From assembly GCF_900635445.1 (NCBI RefSeq), contig NZ_LR134117.1, positions 4,464,001 through 4,528,000 of the forward strand: a stretch of DNA of 64,000 nt, written 5' to 3'. A model generated the notes under the pieces. That model was not told where the DNA came from. It saw nothing but the letters and a program-made list of their open reading frames with translations, and did not search any database. Source of the DNA: Serratia odorifera (GTDB lineage Bacteria; Pseudomonadota; Gammaproteobacteria; Enterobacterales; Enterobacteriaceae). Position 1 is the stretch's first letter. Each line of letters starts with the position of its first letter. Positions 17,387 to 25,836 of the stretch are shown here, in pieces. The translations under genes and the position numbers were made by a program.

Positions 17387-18691
17387 TTAGTGCATCTTCA
17401 AACGCGGGCGAATCACGCGGTTAATACCGCCCACCAGCATCATCAGACCGGTTTTGACGTAACCGTGCAATGCCACCTGGTGCATACGGTACAGCGAGAT
17501 ATAAACCACGCGGGCAATCCGCCCTTCCACCATCATCGAGCCGCGCATCAGGTTGCCCATCAGGCTGCCGACGGTGCTGAAACGCGAAAGCGATACCAGC
17601 GAGCCGTGGTCTTTATACACATACGGCTTCAGCGTTTGGCCGTTGATCAGCGCCAGAATGTTGCTGAAGCAGCGTGAGGCCATCTGGTGCGCCGATTGCG
17701 CGCGCGGTGGCACAAAACCACCGCCTTCTTTCGGGCAGGATGCACAGTCGCCGATGGCGAATATGTTCGGGTCGCGGGTGGTTTGCAGCGTCGGCTCAAC
17801 CATCAGCTGGTTGATACGATTGGTTTCCAGGCCACCGATGTCCTTCATAAAGTCCGGTGCCTTGATGCCTGCCGCCCAGACCATCAGATCGGCGTCGATG
17901 AATTCGCCGCCTTTGGTGTTCAGGCCATGTTCATCGGCGCTGGTCACCATGGTGTTGGTCAACACTCGCACGCCCAGTTTATTCAGTTCCTGATGCGCCG
18001 CAGCGGATATACGCGGCGGTAACGCCGGCAAGATGCGCTCACCCGCCTCAACCAGCGTTACGTTCAGCGCGCTGTTGTCCAACCCTTCAAAACCGTAGCT
18101 GTGCAGCTGCTTCACCGCGTTATGCAGTTCGGCAGACAGTTCAACCCCGGTGGCACCACCGCCAACGATGGCGATGTTCACCCGCTCTTTGTCGCCCGGC
18201 TGCGCCGAGAACTTGAGGAACAGGTTCAGCATTTCATTATGGAAACGTCGTGCCTGATGCGGGTTATCCAGGAAGATGCAGTGATCTTTCACCCCTGGCG
18301 TACCGAAGTCGTTCGAGGTGCTGCCCAACGCCATGACCAGAATGTCATAGGTCAGTTCGCGAGCCGGCACCAATTCTTCACCCTGCTCATCGCAGATCTG
18401 CGCCAGCTGCAGCGTTTTTGCGTCACGATCGATGTTGGTCAGCGAACCGAGCTGGAAGCTGAAGTGATGATTGCGGGCATGCGCCAGGTAGCTCAGCGCA
18501 TCCACACCGTCATCCAGAGAGCCGGTTGCCACTTCATGCAGCAGCGGCTTCCACAGGTGGCTGTGGTTGCGGTCTACCAGCGTGATCTCGGCCTTGTTCT
18601 TGCGACCAAGTTTGTGGCCCAGGCTGGTAGCCAGTTCCAGGCCGCCGGCGCCGCCACCCACAATGACGATTTTCTTGATTGGCATTGTCAA
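17387..18691 (-). CDS. ndh: Ndh, NADH:quinone oxidoreductase type II
   Basis: A 434-residue single-subunit, non-proton-pumping NADH dehydrogenase bound to the inner face of the cytoplasmic membrane. It has the FAD-binding GGGAGGLELA near the N-terminus, the NADH-binding IVGGGATGVELSAEL (about 173-187), and the FAD-contact IFAIGDCASCP. A C-terminal amphipathic, basic tail (VGGINRVIRPRLKMH) serves as membrane anchor. The start is probably the TTG at 18691: it aligns with the E. coli start (MTxP) and has AGAGGG 5 nt upstream. The ATG two codons later is the alternative. An FNR-like box lies upstream. Confidence 0.95.
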   Translation of the reverse strand: MTMPIKKIVIVGGGAGGLELATSLGHKLGRKNKAEITLVDRNHSHLWKPLLHEVATGSLDDGVDALSYLAHARNHHFSFQLGSLTNIDRDAKTLQLAQICDEQGEELVPARELTYDILVMALGSTSNDFGTPGVKDHCIFLDNPHQARRFHNEMLNLFLKFSAQPGDKERVNIAIVGGGATGVELSAELHNAVKQLHSYGFEGLDNSALNVTLVEAGERILPALPPRISAAAHQELNKLGVRVLTNTMVTSADEHGLNTKGGEFIDADLMVWAAGIKAPDFMKDIGGLETNRINQLMVEPTLQTTRDPNIFAIGDCASCPKEGGGFVPPRAQSAHQMASRCFSNILALINGQTLKPYVYKDHGSLVSLSRFSTVGSLMGNLMRGSMMVEGRIARVVYISLYRMHQVALHGYVKTGLMMLVGGINRVIRPRLKMH

Positions 18692-18826
18692 AATAACCCT
18701 CTAAATGTGAACCAATTGTTACCTAAGGGTAAAGAAATAATATCCTTAGAATACATAGGGTTCGCTTAAAATAAACCTGCTGTCTGAGCTCAGAATAGCA
18801 TGGGAGGTTATTTGGTCATACCAAAA

Positions 18827-18840
18827 TTGATATAGGTCAA
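18827..18840. promoter_or_regulatory. FNR-like box upstream of ndh
   Basis: TTGATATAGGTCAA fits TTGAT-N4-ATCAA with one mismatch. It lies about 136 nt upstream of the ndh start. E. coli ndh is repressed anaerobically by FNR binding to upstream sites, so function and position agree. Confidence 0.6.
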
Positions 18841-18940
18841 TTTCTTTTGGTTAAAGGCTGGACGTGCGGGGATTTTGACGATTGTGATTCAAATAGTTAG
18901 CACCAGATCACATTTTTGTCTTTAGCATGCGGCTGTCAAT

Positions 18941-19003
18941 TTATTTGCTTTTATAGCAACAACAACCGCCAATTATCGACATCATGACAATAATGGCGGC
19001 CAT
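18941..19003 (-). other. Possible 20-residue hydrophobic micro-ORF downstream of ycfP
   Basis: Twenty codons starting ATG 19001-19003 would encode MAAIIVMMSIIGGCCCYKSK, a short hydrophobic segment followed by three cysteines and a basic tail. No Shine-Dalgarno sequence is visible, and the frame overlaps an inverted repeat (CCGCCA/TGGCGG at 18967-18999), so it may only be the sequence of an RNA hairpin. The composition resembles known membrane microproteins, but nothing confirms translation. Confidence 0.2.
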
Positions 19004-19022
19004 CTGACAGGTTATAAAACTG

Positions 19023-19565
19023 TTACGCCAAGGTCTTGAACGCCTTGATACGTTGCAGATGCGGTGAGATATCTTTGAATTTATGCGTCTGCCGTTCATC
19101 CCAGACGATTTCATAATATTTATGCAACAGTGACGCGCTGCGCTGGTTGTCCAACACGTCGTCCTGTCGCGACAACAATACCAGACAGCGATCGCGGTTT
19201 TTTTCGCGAAAATCCTCGACGCACTTGGTGGCGATATCGCGATATTCTTCCGGACGATCGATCTTGCCGTGCATGTGCTCTTCCGGGAACAGGTTCGGGT
19301 TGATCGCCACTTGGCGGATACCGCACAGGAAACCGATACGCTCGGCCCAGAAGCCCCCCAGGCCAACGCCGCAAATCAGCGCCTGCTGTCCACCAGACTG
19401 CTGTAATGCCTTGTCCACCTCTTTCAACAGATGCTGCATGTCATGGCGCGGATGCAAGGTGCTGTAACTGATAAAACGCACGTCCGGATCGATAAACTGC
19501 AACTGCAGCACTTTTTCATGATTGCCGGGACTGGTGGAATCAAAACCGTGCAAATAGATAATCAT
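19023..19565 (-). CDS. ycfP: YcfP, small alpha/beta-hydrolase-like protein
   Basis: A 180-residue protein of the UPF0227 family, identical in length to E. coli YcfP. It begins MIIYLHGFDSTSPGNHEK, and the nucleophile-elbow-like stretch reads CGVGLGGFWAE with Gly in place of the catalytic Ser. It therefore looks like a hydrolase fold that has lost the classical nucleophile, and no activity is assigned. The ATG at 19563-19565 has AAGGAT upstream. It follows nagZ by about 67 nt on the same strand. Confidence 0.92.
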   Translation of the reverse strand: MIIYLHGFDSTSPGNHEKVLQLQFIDPDVRFISYSTLHPRHDMQHLLKEVDKALQQSGGQQALICGVGLGGFWAERIGFLCGIRQVAINPNLFPEEHMHGKIDRPEEYRDIATKCVEDFREKNRDRCLVLLSRQDDVLDNQRSASLLHKYYEIVWDERQTHKFKDISPHLQRIKAFKTLA

Positions 19566-19632
19566 AAGGATCCTCGCAACAAGCCGAGGGCCGCAGCGCA
19601 ACCCTCATCATTTAACGCCGCAATACGACGCG

Positions 19633-20670
19633 CTACGGCTTCACCACGCCGCGCTGTTTGTGCTCTTCCCAACGTTCGCTGAGCGCAGTCAACTGCTGAT
19701 GCGCCAGCTTCCAGCGTGCGGAATCACGCAGTTCCTGGCGGGTAAACCGGCCTTGATGATACAACCGCTGCAATTTCTCTGTTTTGACCGGGGACAGGTT
19801 ATCCAGCACGCTGATGGCACCGGCCCGGTTGTTGCACACCAGGATCATGTCACAGCCGGCATCCAACGCGGCCTGTCCTCGTTCGGCATAGCTGCCCATG
19901 ATCGCCGCGCCTTCCATCGATAGATCGTCGGAGAAAATGATACCGTCAAAGCCCAGCTCTTCACGCAGGATCTGCTTGAGCCAGTACGGTGAACCGCTGG
20001 CCGGACGTGAATCTGCTTCAGTATAGATGACGTGTGCCGGCATCACCGCGTCCAGCAGTTGGCGGTTGATCAGCTCGCGGAAGATCCACATATCATGCTC
20101 GCGGATCTGCGCCAGCGGTCGTGGGTCACGCGGGGTTTCCTTGTGCGAATCGGCGCTGACCGCCCCGTGTCCCGGGAAGTGCTTGCCGGTGGTTTTCATT
20201 CCGGCGCCGTGCATCCCCTGGATAAAGCGTTCCGCCATCGCCAATGCCTGTGCCGGTTCGCTGTGGAATGAACGTTCGCCAATCGCCGCGCTGGCATGGC
20301 CGATATCCAGCACCGGCGCAAAGCTGATGTCGATATCCTGTGCAATCATTTCTGCCGCCATCAGCCAGCCGGCCTCCTGCGCCAGGCGACCGGCTTCATG
20401 CGCCTCATGCAGCGCAGCAAACGACTGCGCCGCCGGCAGGCGGGTAAACCCCTGATGGAAACGCTGAACCCGCCCGCCTTCCTGATCGACCGCCACCACC
20501 AGCCGGTGATGCGAGGCGGCACGAATTTGCCGCACCAGTTCGCCTAACTGTGCCACATCATGGAAATTGCGGGTAAACAGGATCAACCCGCCGACCAGCG
20601 GGTGCTGCAAAATTTCACGCTCTTCGGCATCCAGCTCATAGCTGGCGACATCTAACATTACTGGGCCCAC
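19633..20670 (-). CDS. nagZ: NagZ, beta-N-acetylglucosaminidase
   Basis: A 345-residue cytoplasmic GH3 enzyme that removes GlcNAc from anhydro-muropeptides during peptidoglycan recycling. Its products feed NagK and AmpC-inducer metabolism. It contains VDQEGGRVQRF, the catalytic His/Asp loop KHFPGHGAVSADSHKE (about residues 160-175), and the nucleophile Asp in FSDDLSMEGA. The preferred start is GTG 20668-20670 (MGPVMLDV as in E. coli), with GAGG 5 nt upstream; another GTG two codons earlier is possible. It follows thiK by 20 nt. Confidence 0.95.
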   Translation of the reverse strand: MGPVMLDVASYELDAEEREILQHPLVGGLILFTRNFHDVAQLGELVRQIRAASHHRLVVAVDQEGGRVQRFHQGFTRLPAAQSFAALHEAHEAGRLAQEAGWLMAAEMIAQDIDISFAPVLDIGHASAAIGERSFHSEPAQALAMAERFIQGMHGAGMKTTGKHFPGHGAVSADSHKETPRDPRPLAQIREHDMWIFRELINRQLLDAVMPAHVIYTEADSRPASGSPYWLKQILREELGFDGIIFSDDLSMEGAAIMGSYAERGQAALDAGCDMILVCNNRAGAISVLDNLSPVKTEKLQRLYHQGRFTRQELRDSARWKLAHQQLTALSERWEEHKQRGVVKP

Positions 20671-20690
20671 GGCCACCTCACTTCATTGAT

Positions 20691-21560
20691 TCATTCGGAA
20701 CGGGGTAATGATAAACAAAAGCGCTGGCGCAACGCTGCGGCCCAGCGCAAAAACTCACTCTCGCCGCTTTGTTGCCAGCGGACTTCGAACCACATCAGCA
20801 TCAGATAATCCACCCACGGCAACCAGTGTGATATCTGCGATGTCAGCCGGCGCGCATCGTGGTAACCATACTGCACATACTGTTCAATAAACTGCTGGCA
20901 CTGCTCGCCGGACCAGGCGTTGAATCTAAACATCGCCGCCAGTTCAAGCGCGACGTCACCGTCGGCGGCGTACTCCCAGTCAATCAAGCGCACGCGCTGC
21001 GGCTGGGCAATCATGTTGTCTGGGTGGATATCCATATGCAGCGGTGCCAGCTTGAGCGGCTGCGGCGCAGCCGCATGCAGAAAACGTTGCTGTAATCGCA
21101 GCCAGGCCGGGGTTATGCGCCGCCGGTCGAGATGTTGCCAATAATGCTGGTACCGACGCGGCAGGTCCAGCCGATAGCCGCTGAGCGGCCGTTGATGCAG
21201 ACCCGCCGTCAAACGTGCCAGCCCGCCGTTTTGCCGCAGCTGGTCGAATACCGCCTCAGTGACAACGTCACCTTCAAGCCACTCGACGATAATCCAGCGC
21301 GCATTCTGGGCAACCACCGTCGGACCAAGCGTAACCGCGCTGCGACGCAATAGCCGCGCCTCTCGCTGACGGCTGACGCCCAGCACCGACTTGTCTGGCG
21401 TTTGCTGACGCGCCAGCAGACAGATGCCCTCGCCCTCGATGCGCCAGCTTTCCCCCGTCAGCCCCTGTACCGGGCTAAAACGACAACCGGCGGTTTTCAC
21501 CGCCGGCAGCCTGGTTTGCAACAGTGTTCGCAGTTCGGCGTTAGCGTTTGACGTCGCCAT
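20691..21560 (-). CDS. thiK: ThiK, thiamine kinase
   Basis: A 289-residue aminoglycoside-phosphotransferase-fold kinase that phosphorylates thiamine for salvage. The catalytic loop is LHMDIHPDNM and the metal-binding segment LIDWEYAADGDVALELA (about residues 175-210). It is somewhat longer and more diverged from E. coli ThiK (274 residues) than its neighbours are from theirs, but position and motifs agree. The ATG at 21558-21560 lies inside the end of lpoB, a 20-nt overlap, so translation is probably coupled. A GTG start seven codons upstream would increase the overlap. Confidence 0.85.
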   Translation of the reverse strand: MATSNANAELRTLLQTRLPAVKTAGCRFSPVQGLTGESWRIEGEGICLLARQQTPDKSVLGVSRQREARLLRRSAVTLGPTVVAQNARWIIVEWLEGDVVTEAVFDQLRQNGGLARLTAGLHQRPLSGYRLDLPRRYQHYWQHLDRRRITPAWLRLQQRFLHAAAPQPLKLAPLHMDIHPDNMIAQPQRVRLIDWEYAADGDVALELAAMFRFNAWSGEQCQQFIEQYVQYGYHDARRLTSQISHWLPWVDYLMLMWFEVRWQQSGESEFLRWAAALRQRFCLSLPRSE

Positions 21561-22128
21561 TGCCTGACCAGACAATTTCACCGCTTTGCGCCAACATCAG
21601 CTGCATGTCCATTTGCGGTGATTTTACGTCACCGCTGACGTCGCTGTACAAGACATACTGCGCGCCGACGATACGAGCCAGACCGATGGCCTTGCTGCGC
21701 GAGCCCAGGCTGTCGTCCGCCGACAGGCCGAGCGTTTGCTTGGCGCTGGCCAGTTGGGTTTCCGGCACCACGCGGAAGGTCTGATTCGAGGCCAACGCCT
21801 TATGCAGCGCCGCGGTCGCTTTGCCGGTTTGCAGCGAACCGTTGGTGTTGTTTTTTACGCTATCCAGCAGCAGCACGCTGCCCGGCGTCACGCCATCGGC
21901 TTGCAGCATCTGGCTGACCAGCGGTTGTACGCTGCCCAGCCAATTGAAGCTCTGGATTTTCGGCGGCTGCGGCACCGGCTCGGAGACTGGCGGCTCCGGC
22001 TGCTGAGGCACTTCAGGCGTCGGGGTTACCGGTTCAATGGTCACCGGCGGTTGTGGTTGTTCCGGCGGGCGTTGCAGACAGCCGGTCAACACCAGCGCAG
22101 CCAAAGCCACAAATAGATACTTTTTCAT
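21541..22128 (-). CDS. lpoB: LpoB, outer-membrane lipoprotein activator of PBP1b
   Basis: A 195-residue lipoprotein that spans the periplasm to activate the peptidoglycan synthase PBP1b. It has a signal peptide with lipobox LVLTGC, then a proline-rich disordered linker (about residues 22-60: PPEQPQPPVTIEP..., repeated PxP), then the globular domain ending WSGNGDVKR. The start is ATG 22126-22128 (MKKYLFVALAAL) with GGAGA upstream. It is the third gene of hinT-ycfL-lpoB-thiK-nagZ. Confidence 0.94.
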   Translation of the reverse strand: MKKYLFVALAALVLTGCLQRPPEQPQPPVTIEPVTPTPEVPQQPEPPVSEPVPQPPKIQSFNWLGSVQPLVSQMLQADGVTPGSVLLLDSVKNNTNGSLQTGKATAALHKALASNQTFRVVPETQLASAKQTLGLSADDSLGSRSKAIGLARIVGAQYVLYSDVSGDVKSPQMDMQLMLAQSGEIVWSGNGDVKR

Positions 22129-22158
22129 TATTCTCTCCAACGGGGCCAAGCGCATGGC

Positions 22159-22548
22159 TTATAAAAAGATGTACAGACGCGCACGCCTGGCTTCCAGATT
22201 GCCATTAATGGAATAGACCTGGGCATCTGAATTCGGCGCAACGGTAATTTCACGCGGTTTTTCGAACGGCCGGATATCCAGCCCCTGATCGTCATACCAG
22301 AAGAAACGGTAATGCACGGTGACCGGGGTCGGCTGGGTGTTGCTGAGCACCGAGGTGGCGATCATCCGCCCCGAGGCGTCGTTGACCACCGGGCGATTGG
22401 CCAGAATGCCGGCGGTCAGCACCGGCGAATCCATCACCACCGTTTGACGTTCATTCACCGCAATACCTTCCGGGCTGCTGCAGCCCATCAGCAGCGCTGC
22501 GGGTAACACCAGCGCCATCAAGCAACGCAGCGGTTTGGTATAGCGCAT
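22159..22548 (-). CDS. ycfL: YcfL, predicted lipoprotein
   Basis: A 129-residue predicted lipoprotein of the DUF1425 family with lipobox LLMGC (Cys23). A beta-rich domain contains NERQTVVMDSPVLTAG and HYRFFWYDDQGLDI. It lies between hinT and lpoB in a tight minus-strand operon, the same order as in E. coli. Its role is unknown; the position suggests an accessory part in envelope or peptidoglycan assembly. Confidence 0.9.
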   Translation of the reverse strand: MRYTKPLRCLMALVLPAALLMGCSSPEGIAVNERQTVVMDSPVLTAGILANRPVVNDASGRMIATSVLSNTQPTPVTVHYRFFWYDDQGLDIRPFEKPREITVAPNSDAQVYSINGNLEARRARLYIFL

Positions 22549-22565
22549 GGTATCCCTCGCAATAA

Positions 22566-22916
22566 TCAGTAAGACAGCATCGGGCCGAGCGAACAACCGC
22601 CAACCAGATGCATATGAATATGATAGACCTCTTGGCCGCCATGGCGATTGCAGTTGATGATCAGCCGATAACCGTCTTCAGCAATGCCCTCCTGGGCGGC
22701 AATCTTCGCCGCGACGGTCACCATACGCCCCAATGCGGCTTCATGCTCGCGGGTAACGTCATTCGCCGTCGGGATCAGCACGTTGGGCACAATCAGAATA
22801 TGCGTAGGCGCTTTCGGCGAGATATCGCGGAAGGCGGTGACCAGTTCGTCCTGATAAACCACATCAGCGGGAATTTCTTTGCGAATAATTTTACTGAAAA
22901 TAGTTTCTTCGGCCAT
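22566..22916 (-). CDS. hinT: HinT, purine nucleoside phosphoramidase
   Basis: A 116-residue HIT-family hydrolase that cleaves AMP-lysine-type phosphoramidates. The histidine triad is HIHMHLV (His99, His101 and His103), and FRDISPKAPTHILIVP is the typical core. The start is ATG 22916 (MAEETIFSKIIRKEIP). It is the first gene of the hinT-ycfL-lpoB-thiK-nagZ operon, with only 17 nt before ycfL. Confidence 0.96.
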   Translation of the reverse strand: MAEETIFSKIIRKEIPADVVYQDELVTAFRDISPKAPTHILIVPNVLIPTANDVTREHEAALGRMVTVAAKIAAQEGIAEDGYRLIINCNRHGGQEVYHIHMHLVGGCSLGPMLSY

Positions 22917-23099
22917 CTGGAATTCCTTGTTAGCTAGAAAGAAGGTTTACGCAGTATGAGTGACAAATTCTACTGCTTTCAACCTGATTGCGCACTTTCT
23001 GCGTCGAGTGGTGCAGAATCAGCCAGCCTCGCTGGTGATAGCGGCGTTTGGATGCCGGTCACGCCTGCGGGTTCGGCAGCGAACGCCCACCGTTGGGCA

Positions 23100-23483
23100 T
23101 CAACGGTCAGCGCCGATCAACTGCGGCGCGTGGCGATGCATCCAGTCGGCCAGGCTATCCAGCGTTGGCCGCAGCGTCTTGCCCAGTTCGGTAATCTGAT
23201 ATTCTACCCGTGGCGGCACTTGCGGATAAATATGCCGCGTTACCAACCCACGTTGTTCAAACTGGCGCAGCTGGCGCGTCAACTCTTTTTGCGCGATCGG
23301 TGCCACCGCGCGTTGCAGTTCACCAAATCGCACTGGCGCATCGATAATCATCAGCCGGTATAAGATCGGAATTGCCCACTTTCCCGACAACAGATTGACA
23401 AAATCCACCATTGGACAGGGTTGCCCGGCGCTGGGCAAGCGGGTCAAATTTTTTTCTTGCGGGCATGCCGCGCTGTTGGTCAT
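23100..23483 (-). CDS. HxlR-family winged-helix regulator
   Basis: A 127-residue winged-helix repressor-type protein. The core GKWAIPILYRLM...RFGELQRAV...QKELTRQLRQFEQRGLVTRHIYPQVPPRVEYQIT is the HxlR signature. One cysteine lies in ACPQEK near the N-terminus and another in QPCPMV; redox or electrophile sensing at a cysteine is known for some family members and is possible here. It is divergent from an SDR gene across 102 nt containing a perfect inverted repeat. The start is ATG 23483 with GGGAGGAA upstream. It is not part of the E. coli neighbourhood. Confidence 0.9.
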   Translation of the reverse strand: MTNSAACPQEKNLTRLPSAGQPCPMVDFVNLLSGKWAIPILYRLMIIDAPVRFGELQRAVAPIAQKELTRQLRQFEQRGLVTRHIYPQVPPRVEYQITELGKTLRPTLDSLADWMHRHAPQLIGADR

Positions 23484-23502
23484 TTGTTTCCTCCCGCCCC
23501 TT

Positions 23503-23539
23503 TAGTATCCAAATGGTACCTACTATGCAAAGGATACTA
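23503..23539. promoter_or_regulatory. Candidate HxlR operator between the divergent genes
   Basis: TAGTATCC (23503-23510) and GGATACTA (23532-23539) form a perfect 8-bp inverted repeat centred at 23521, with an inner TACTA at 23521-23525. It lies in the short divergent region and overlaps likely promoter sequences for both genes. TACTA-type half-sites resemble operators described for other HxlR proteins, so autoregulation and control of the SDR gene are likely. Confidence 0.6.
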
Positions 23540-23585
23540 TAACGCAAATAATCAGGCTATCACCAGCCAAACCAGAGGAAAGAAC

Positions 23586-24332
23586 ATGTCACGATTGCAA
23601 AACAAATACGCCTTGATTACCGGCGGCACCAGCGGCATTGGGCTGGAAACCGCCCGTCGGTTTATCGCCGAAGGCGCCACGGTAGCGATTACCGGCCGCA
23701 GCCGCAGTGGACTGGAAGCGGCAAAACGTCAATTGGGCGAGGTGGTTACGCTACTGAGCGATGCCGGTGACGTGGCACAACAACGCCAACTGGCACAGCA
23801 GTTGGCACTGCACTGGCCACGCCTCGACGTGCTGTTTGTCAACGCCGGCGACGTTACTCACCATTCGCTGGAAGAATGGGACGAGGCAGAATATGAGCGC
23901 CTGATGAACACAAACCTCAAAGGGCCGTTTTTCCTGATTCAGGCGCTGCTGCCGATGCTGGCCAACCCGGCCTCTGTCATTCTGTGTGGTTCGGTCAGCG
24001 CGCATATCGGCCTGCCGCAAAGTAATGCCTACGCCGCCAGCAAGGCCGCTTTGCTTTCATTGGCACGCACGCTGTCGGGTGAACTGCATCCACGCGGTAT
24101 TCGCGTCAATGGCCTCAGCCCTGGCCCGACGGAAACCCCGGCCTTCGGCAAGCTCGGATTGCAGGACAAGGATCAGGAGACGCTGAAACAGGAAATTCGC
24201 GCGCTGGTGCCGATTGGCCGCATGGGCCACGCACTGGAACTGGCGCACGCCGCGGTATTCCTGGCCTCGGACGAATCGGCGTTTATGGTCGGCGCTGAAC
24301 TGCAAATGGACGGCGGCGTGGGCAATCTGTAG
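23586..24332 (+). CDS. Short-chain dehydrogenase/reductase
   Basis: A 248-residue classical SDR. The cofactor motif TGGTSGIG is at about residues 12-19, NAG at about 85, a catalytic Ser in CGSVSAH, and Y-x-x-x-K in YAASKAA (about 152-156). AITGRSR after the second beta-strand suggests NADP preference. The C-terminus ends MDGGVGNL, typical of the family. The start is ATG 23586 with AGAGGAAAG upstream. The substrate is unknown. It is divergent from, and probably controlled by, the HxlR regulator; such pairs often serve detoxification of reactive carbonyls or quinones. Confidence 0.9.
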   Translation: MSRLQNKYALITGGTSGIGLETARRFIAEGATVAITGRSRSGLEAAKRQLGEVVTLLSDAGDVAQQRQLAQQLALHWPRLDVLFVNAGDVTHHSLEEWDEAEYERLMNTNLKGPFFLIQALLPMLANPASVILCGSVSAHIGLPQSNAYAASKAALLSLARTLSGELHPRGIRVNGLSPGPTETPAFGKLGLQDKDQETLKQEIRALVPIGRMGHALELAHAAVFLASDESAFMVGAELQMDGGVGNL

Positions 24333-24352
24333 CCAGCGCGGCAGGCCCTGGC

Positions 24353-24380
24353 AATAAAAAAGGGAGGCTTTCGCCTCCCT
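24353..24380. terminator. Bidirectional terminator between the SDR gene and ptsG
   Basis: Stem GGGAGGC/GCCTCCC with a TTTC loop (24362-24379), with a run of A residues before it that reads as T on the minus strand. It lies between the convergent SDR and ptsG ends and best fits ptsG termination. Confidence 0.8.
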
Positions 24381-24399
24381 CAAAACTCCCCTACCTGAA

Positions 24400-25833
24400 T
24401 CAGTTGTTACGGATATATTCATCCATATCGGTTTTCAGGTTATCGGACTTGGTACCGAAGATCGCCTGGACGCCAGAGCCGGCAACCACTACGCCCGCCG
24501 CACCCAGTTTCTTCAGACCAGCCTGGTCCACTTTCGACACGTCGGCCACGCTGACGCGCAGACGGGTGATGCAAGCATCCAGGTTGGTGATGTTTTCTTT
24601 ACCGCCGAAGGCCTGAACCAGCGCTGCGGACATTTCTGAACCGCCCTGTGCGCTCTGTTCTGCAGCGTTATCTTCACGGCCTGGCGTTTTCAGATCCAGT
24701 TTGGCGATCAGCACGCGGAAGATGGTGTAGTACACCAGACCGTAGATGATACCAACGATTGGGAACAGCCAGATTTTGCTGCTGTTGCCGCTCAGTACGA
24801 TAAAGTCGATCAGACCGTGCGAGAAGCTGGTGCCATCACGCATGCCCAACAGAATACAGATTGGGAACGCCAGGCCAGCCAGGATTGCGTGGATCACATA
24901 CAGGATCGGCGCAACGAACATGAAGGAGAATTCGATCGGTTCGGTGATACCCGTCAGGAACGAGGTCAACGCGGCGGAGATCATGATACCGCCCACTTTC
25001 GCGCGGTTCTCTGGTTTGGCCGAGTGCCAGATGGCAATCGCCGCTGCCGGCAGACCGTACATTTTGAACAGGAAGCCACCGGACAGTTTACCCGCGGTCG
25101 GATCGCCCGCCATGTAGCGTGGGATATCGCCGTGGAACACCTGGCCTGCCGCATTGGTGAATTCACCAATTTGCATCTGGAAAGGTACGTTCCAGATATG
25201 GTGCAGACCGAACGGCACCAGAGAACGCTCAACCACGCCGTAGATGCCAAACGCTACTACCGGGTTCTGATAGGCAGCCCACTGTGAGAAAGTCTGGATG
25301 GCAGTACCGATAGGTGGCCAGATAAAGGACAGGATCACACCGAGGAAAATCGCCGCCAGGCCGGAAATAATCGGCACGAAACGCTTGCCGGCAAAGAAGC
25401 CGAGATATTCCGGCAACTGGATGCGGAAGAAGCGGTTAAACATGTAGGCAGCGATCGAGCCGGAGATAATCCCCCCCAGCACGCCGGTATCCGCCAGGTG
25501 TTTGGCTGCGATCTCTTCGGCAGGCAAATGCAATACCAAAGGCGCGACCACCGCCATGGTCTTCACCATGATGCCGTAGGCTACCACGGCGGCCAATGCA
25601 GAGACGCCGTCGTTATTGGTGAAGCCGAGCGCCACACCGATAGCGAAAATCAACGGCATATTGGCGAATACCGACCCGCCCGCTTCCGCCATCACGTGAG
25701 AGACTACCGCCGGTAGCCAGCTAAAATTGGCGGAACCGACGCCCAGCAGAATACCTGCGATAGGCAGTACGGATACCGGCAGCATTAGCGATTTACCTAC
25801 TTTTTGCAGGTTTGCAAATGCGTTCTTGAACAT
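24400..25833 (-). CDS. ptsG: PtsG, glucose PTS EIICB
   Basis: A 477-residue glucose-specific PTS permease, the same length as E. coli PtsG. The EIIC domain carries FGLHHIWNVPFQ and GITEPIEFSFMF. A linker LDLKTPGRED leads to EIIB with the phosphorylated Cys in NLDACITRLR. It ends DEYIRNN. The ATG at 25831-25833 is preceded by CTCAGGAGCACACTCAACT, nearly the E. coli leader. It depends on EIIA-Glc supplied elsewhere, the same partner the alpha-glucoside PTS at 1.2-2.7 kb probably needs. Confidence 0.97.
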   Translation of the reverse strand: MFKNAFANLQKVGKSLMLPVSVLPIAGILLGVGSANFSWLPAVVSHVMAEAGGSVFANMPLIFAIGVALGFTNNDGVSALAAVVAYGIMVKTMAVVAPLVLHLPAEEIAAKHLADTGVLGGIISGSIAAYMFNRFFRIQLPEYLGFFAGKRFVPIISGLAAIFLGVILSFIWPPIGTAIQTFSQWAAYQNPVVAFGIYGVVERSLVPFGLHHIWNVPFQMQIGEFTNAAGQVFHGDIPRYMAGDPTAGKLSGGFLFKMYGLPAAAIAIWHSAKPENRAKVGGIMISAALTSFLTGITEPIEFSFMFVAPILYVIHAILAGLAFPICILLGMRDGTSFSHGLIDFIVLSGNSSKIWLFPIVGIIYGLVYYTIFRVLIAKLDLKTPGREDNAAEQSAQGGSEMSAALVQAFGGKENITNLDACITRLRVSVADVSKVDQAGLKKLGAAGVVVAGSGVQAIFGTKSDNLKTDMDEYIRNN

Positions 25834-25836
25834 AGT

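Larger units (their letters stand above)
18692..19022 (-). promoter_or_regulatory. ycfP-ndh gap: ndh promoter region
   Basis: This 331-nt gap holds the ndh ribosome site (AGAGGG), an FNR-like box at 18827-18840, and near ycfP a hairpin (18967-18999) overlapping a possible 20-codon frame. The rest is AT-rich, with no recognisable gene. A precise -10/-35 pair for ndh is not obvious. Confidence 0.5.

Noticed and set aside
22937..23480. Plus-strand frames opposite the HxlR gene (about 80-135 codons)
   Set aside because: They overlap the conserved HxlR gene, lack ribosome sites and show no recognisable protein features.
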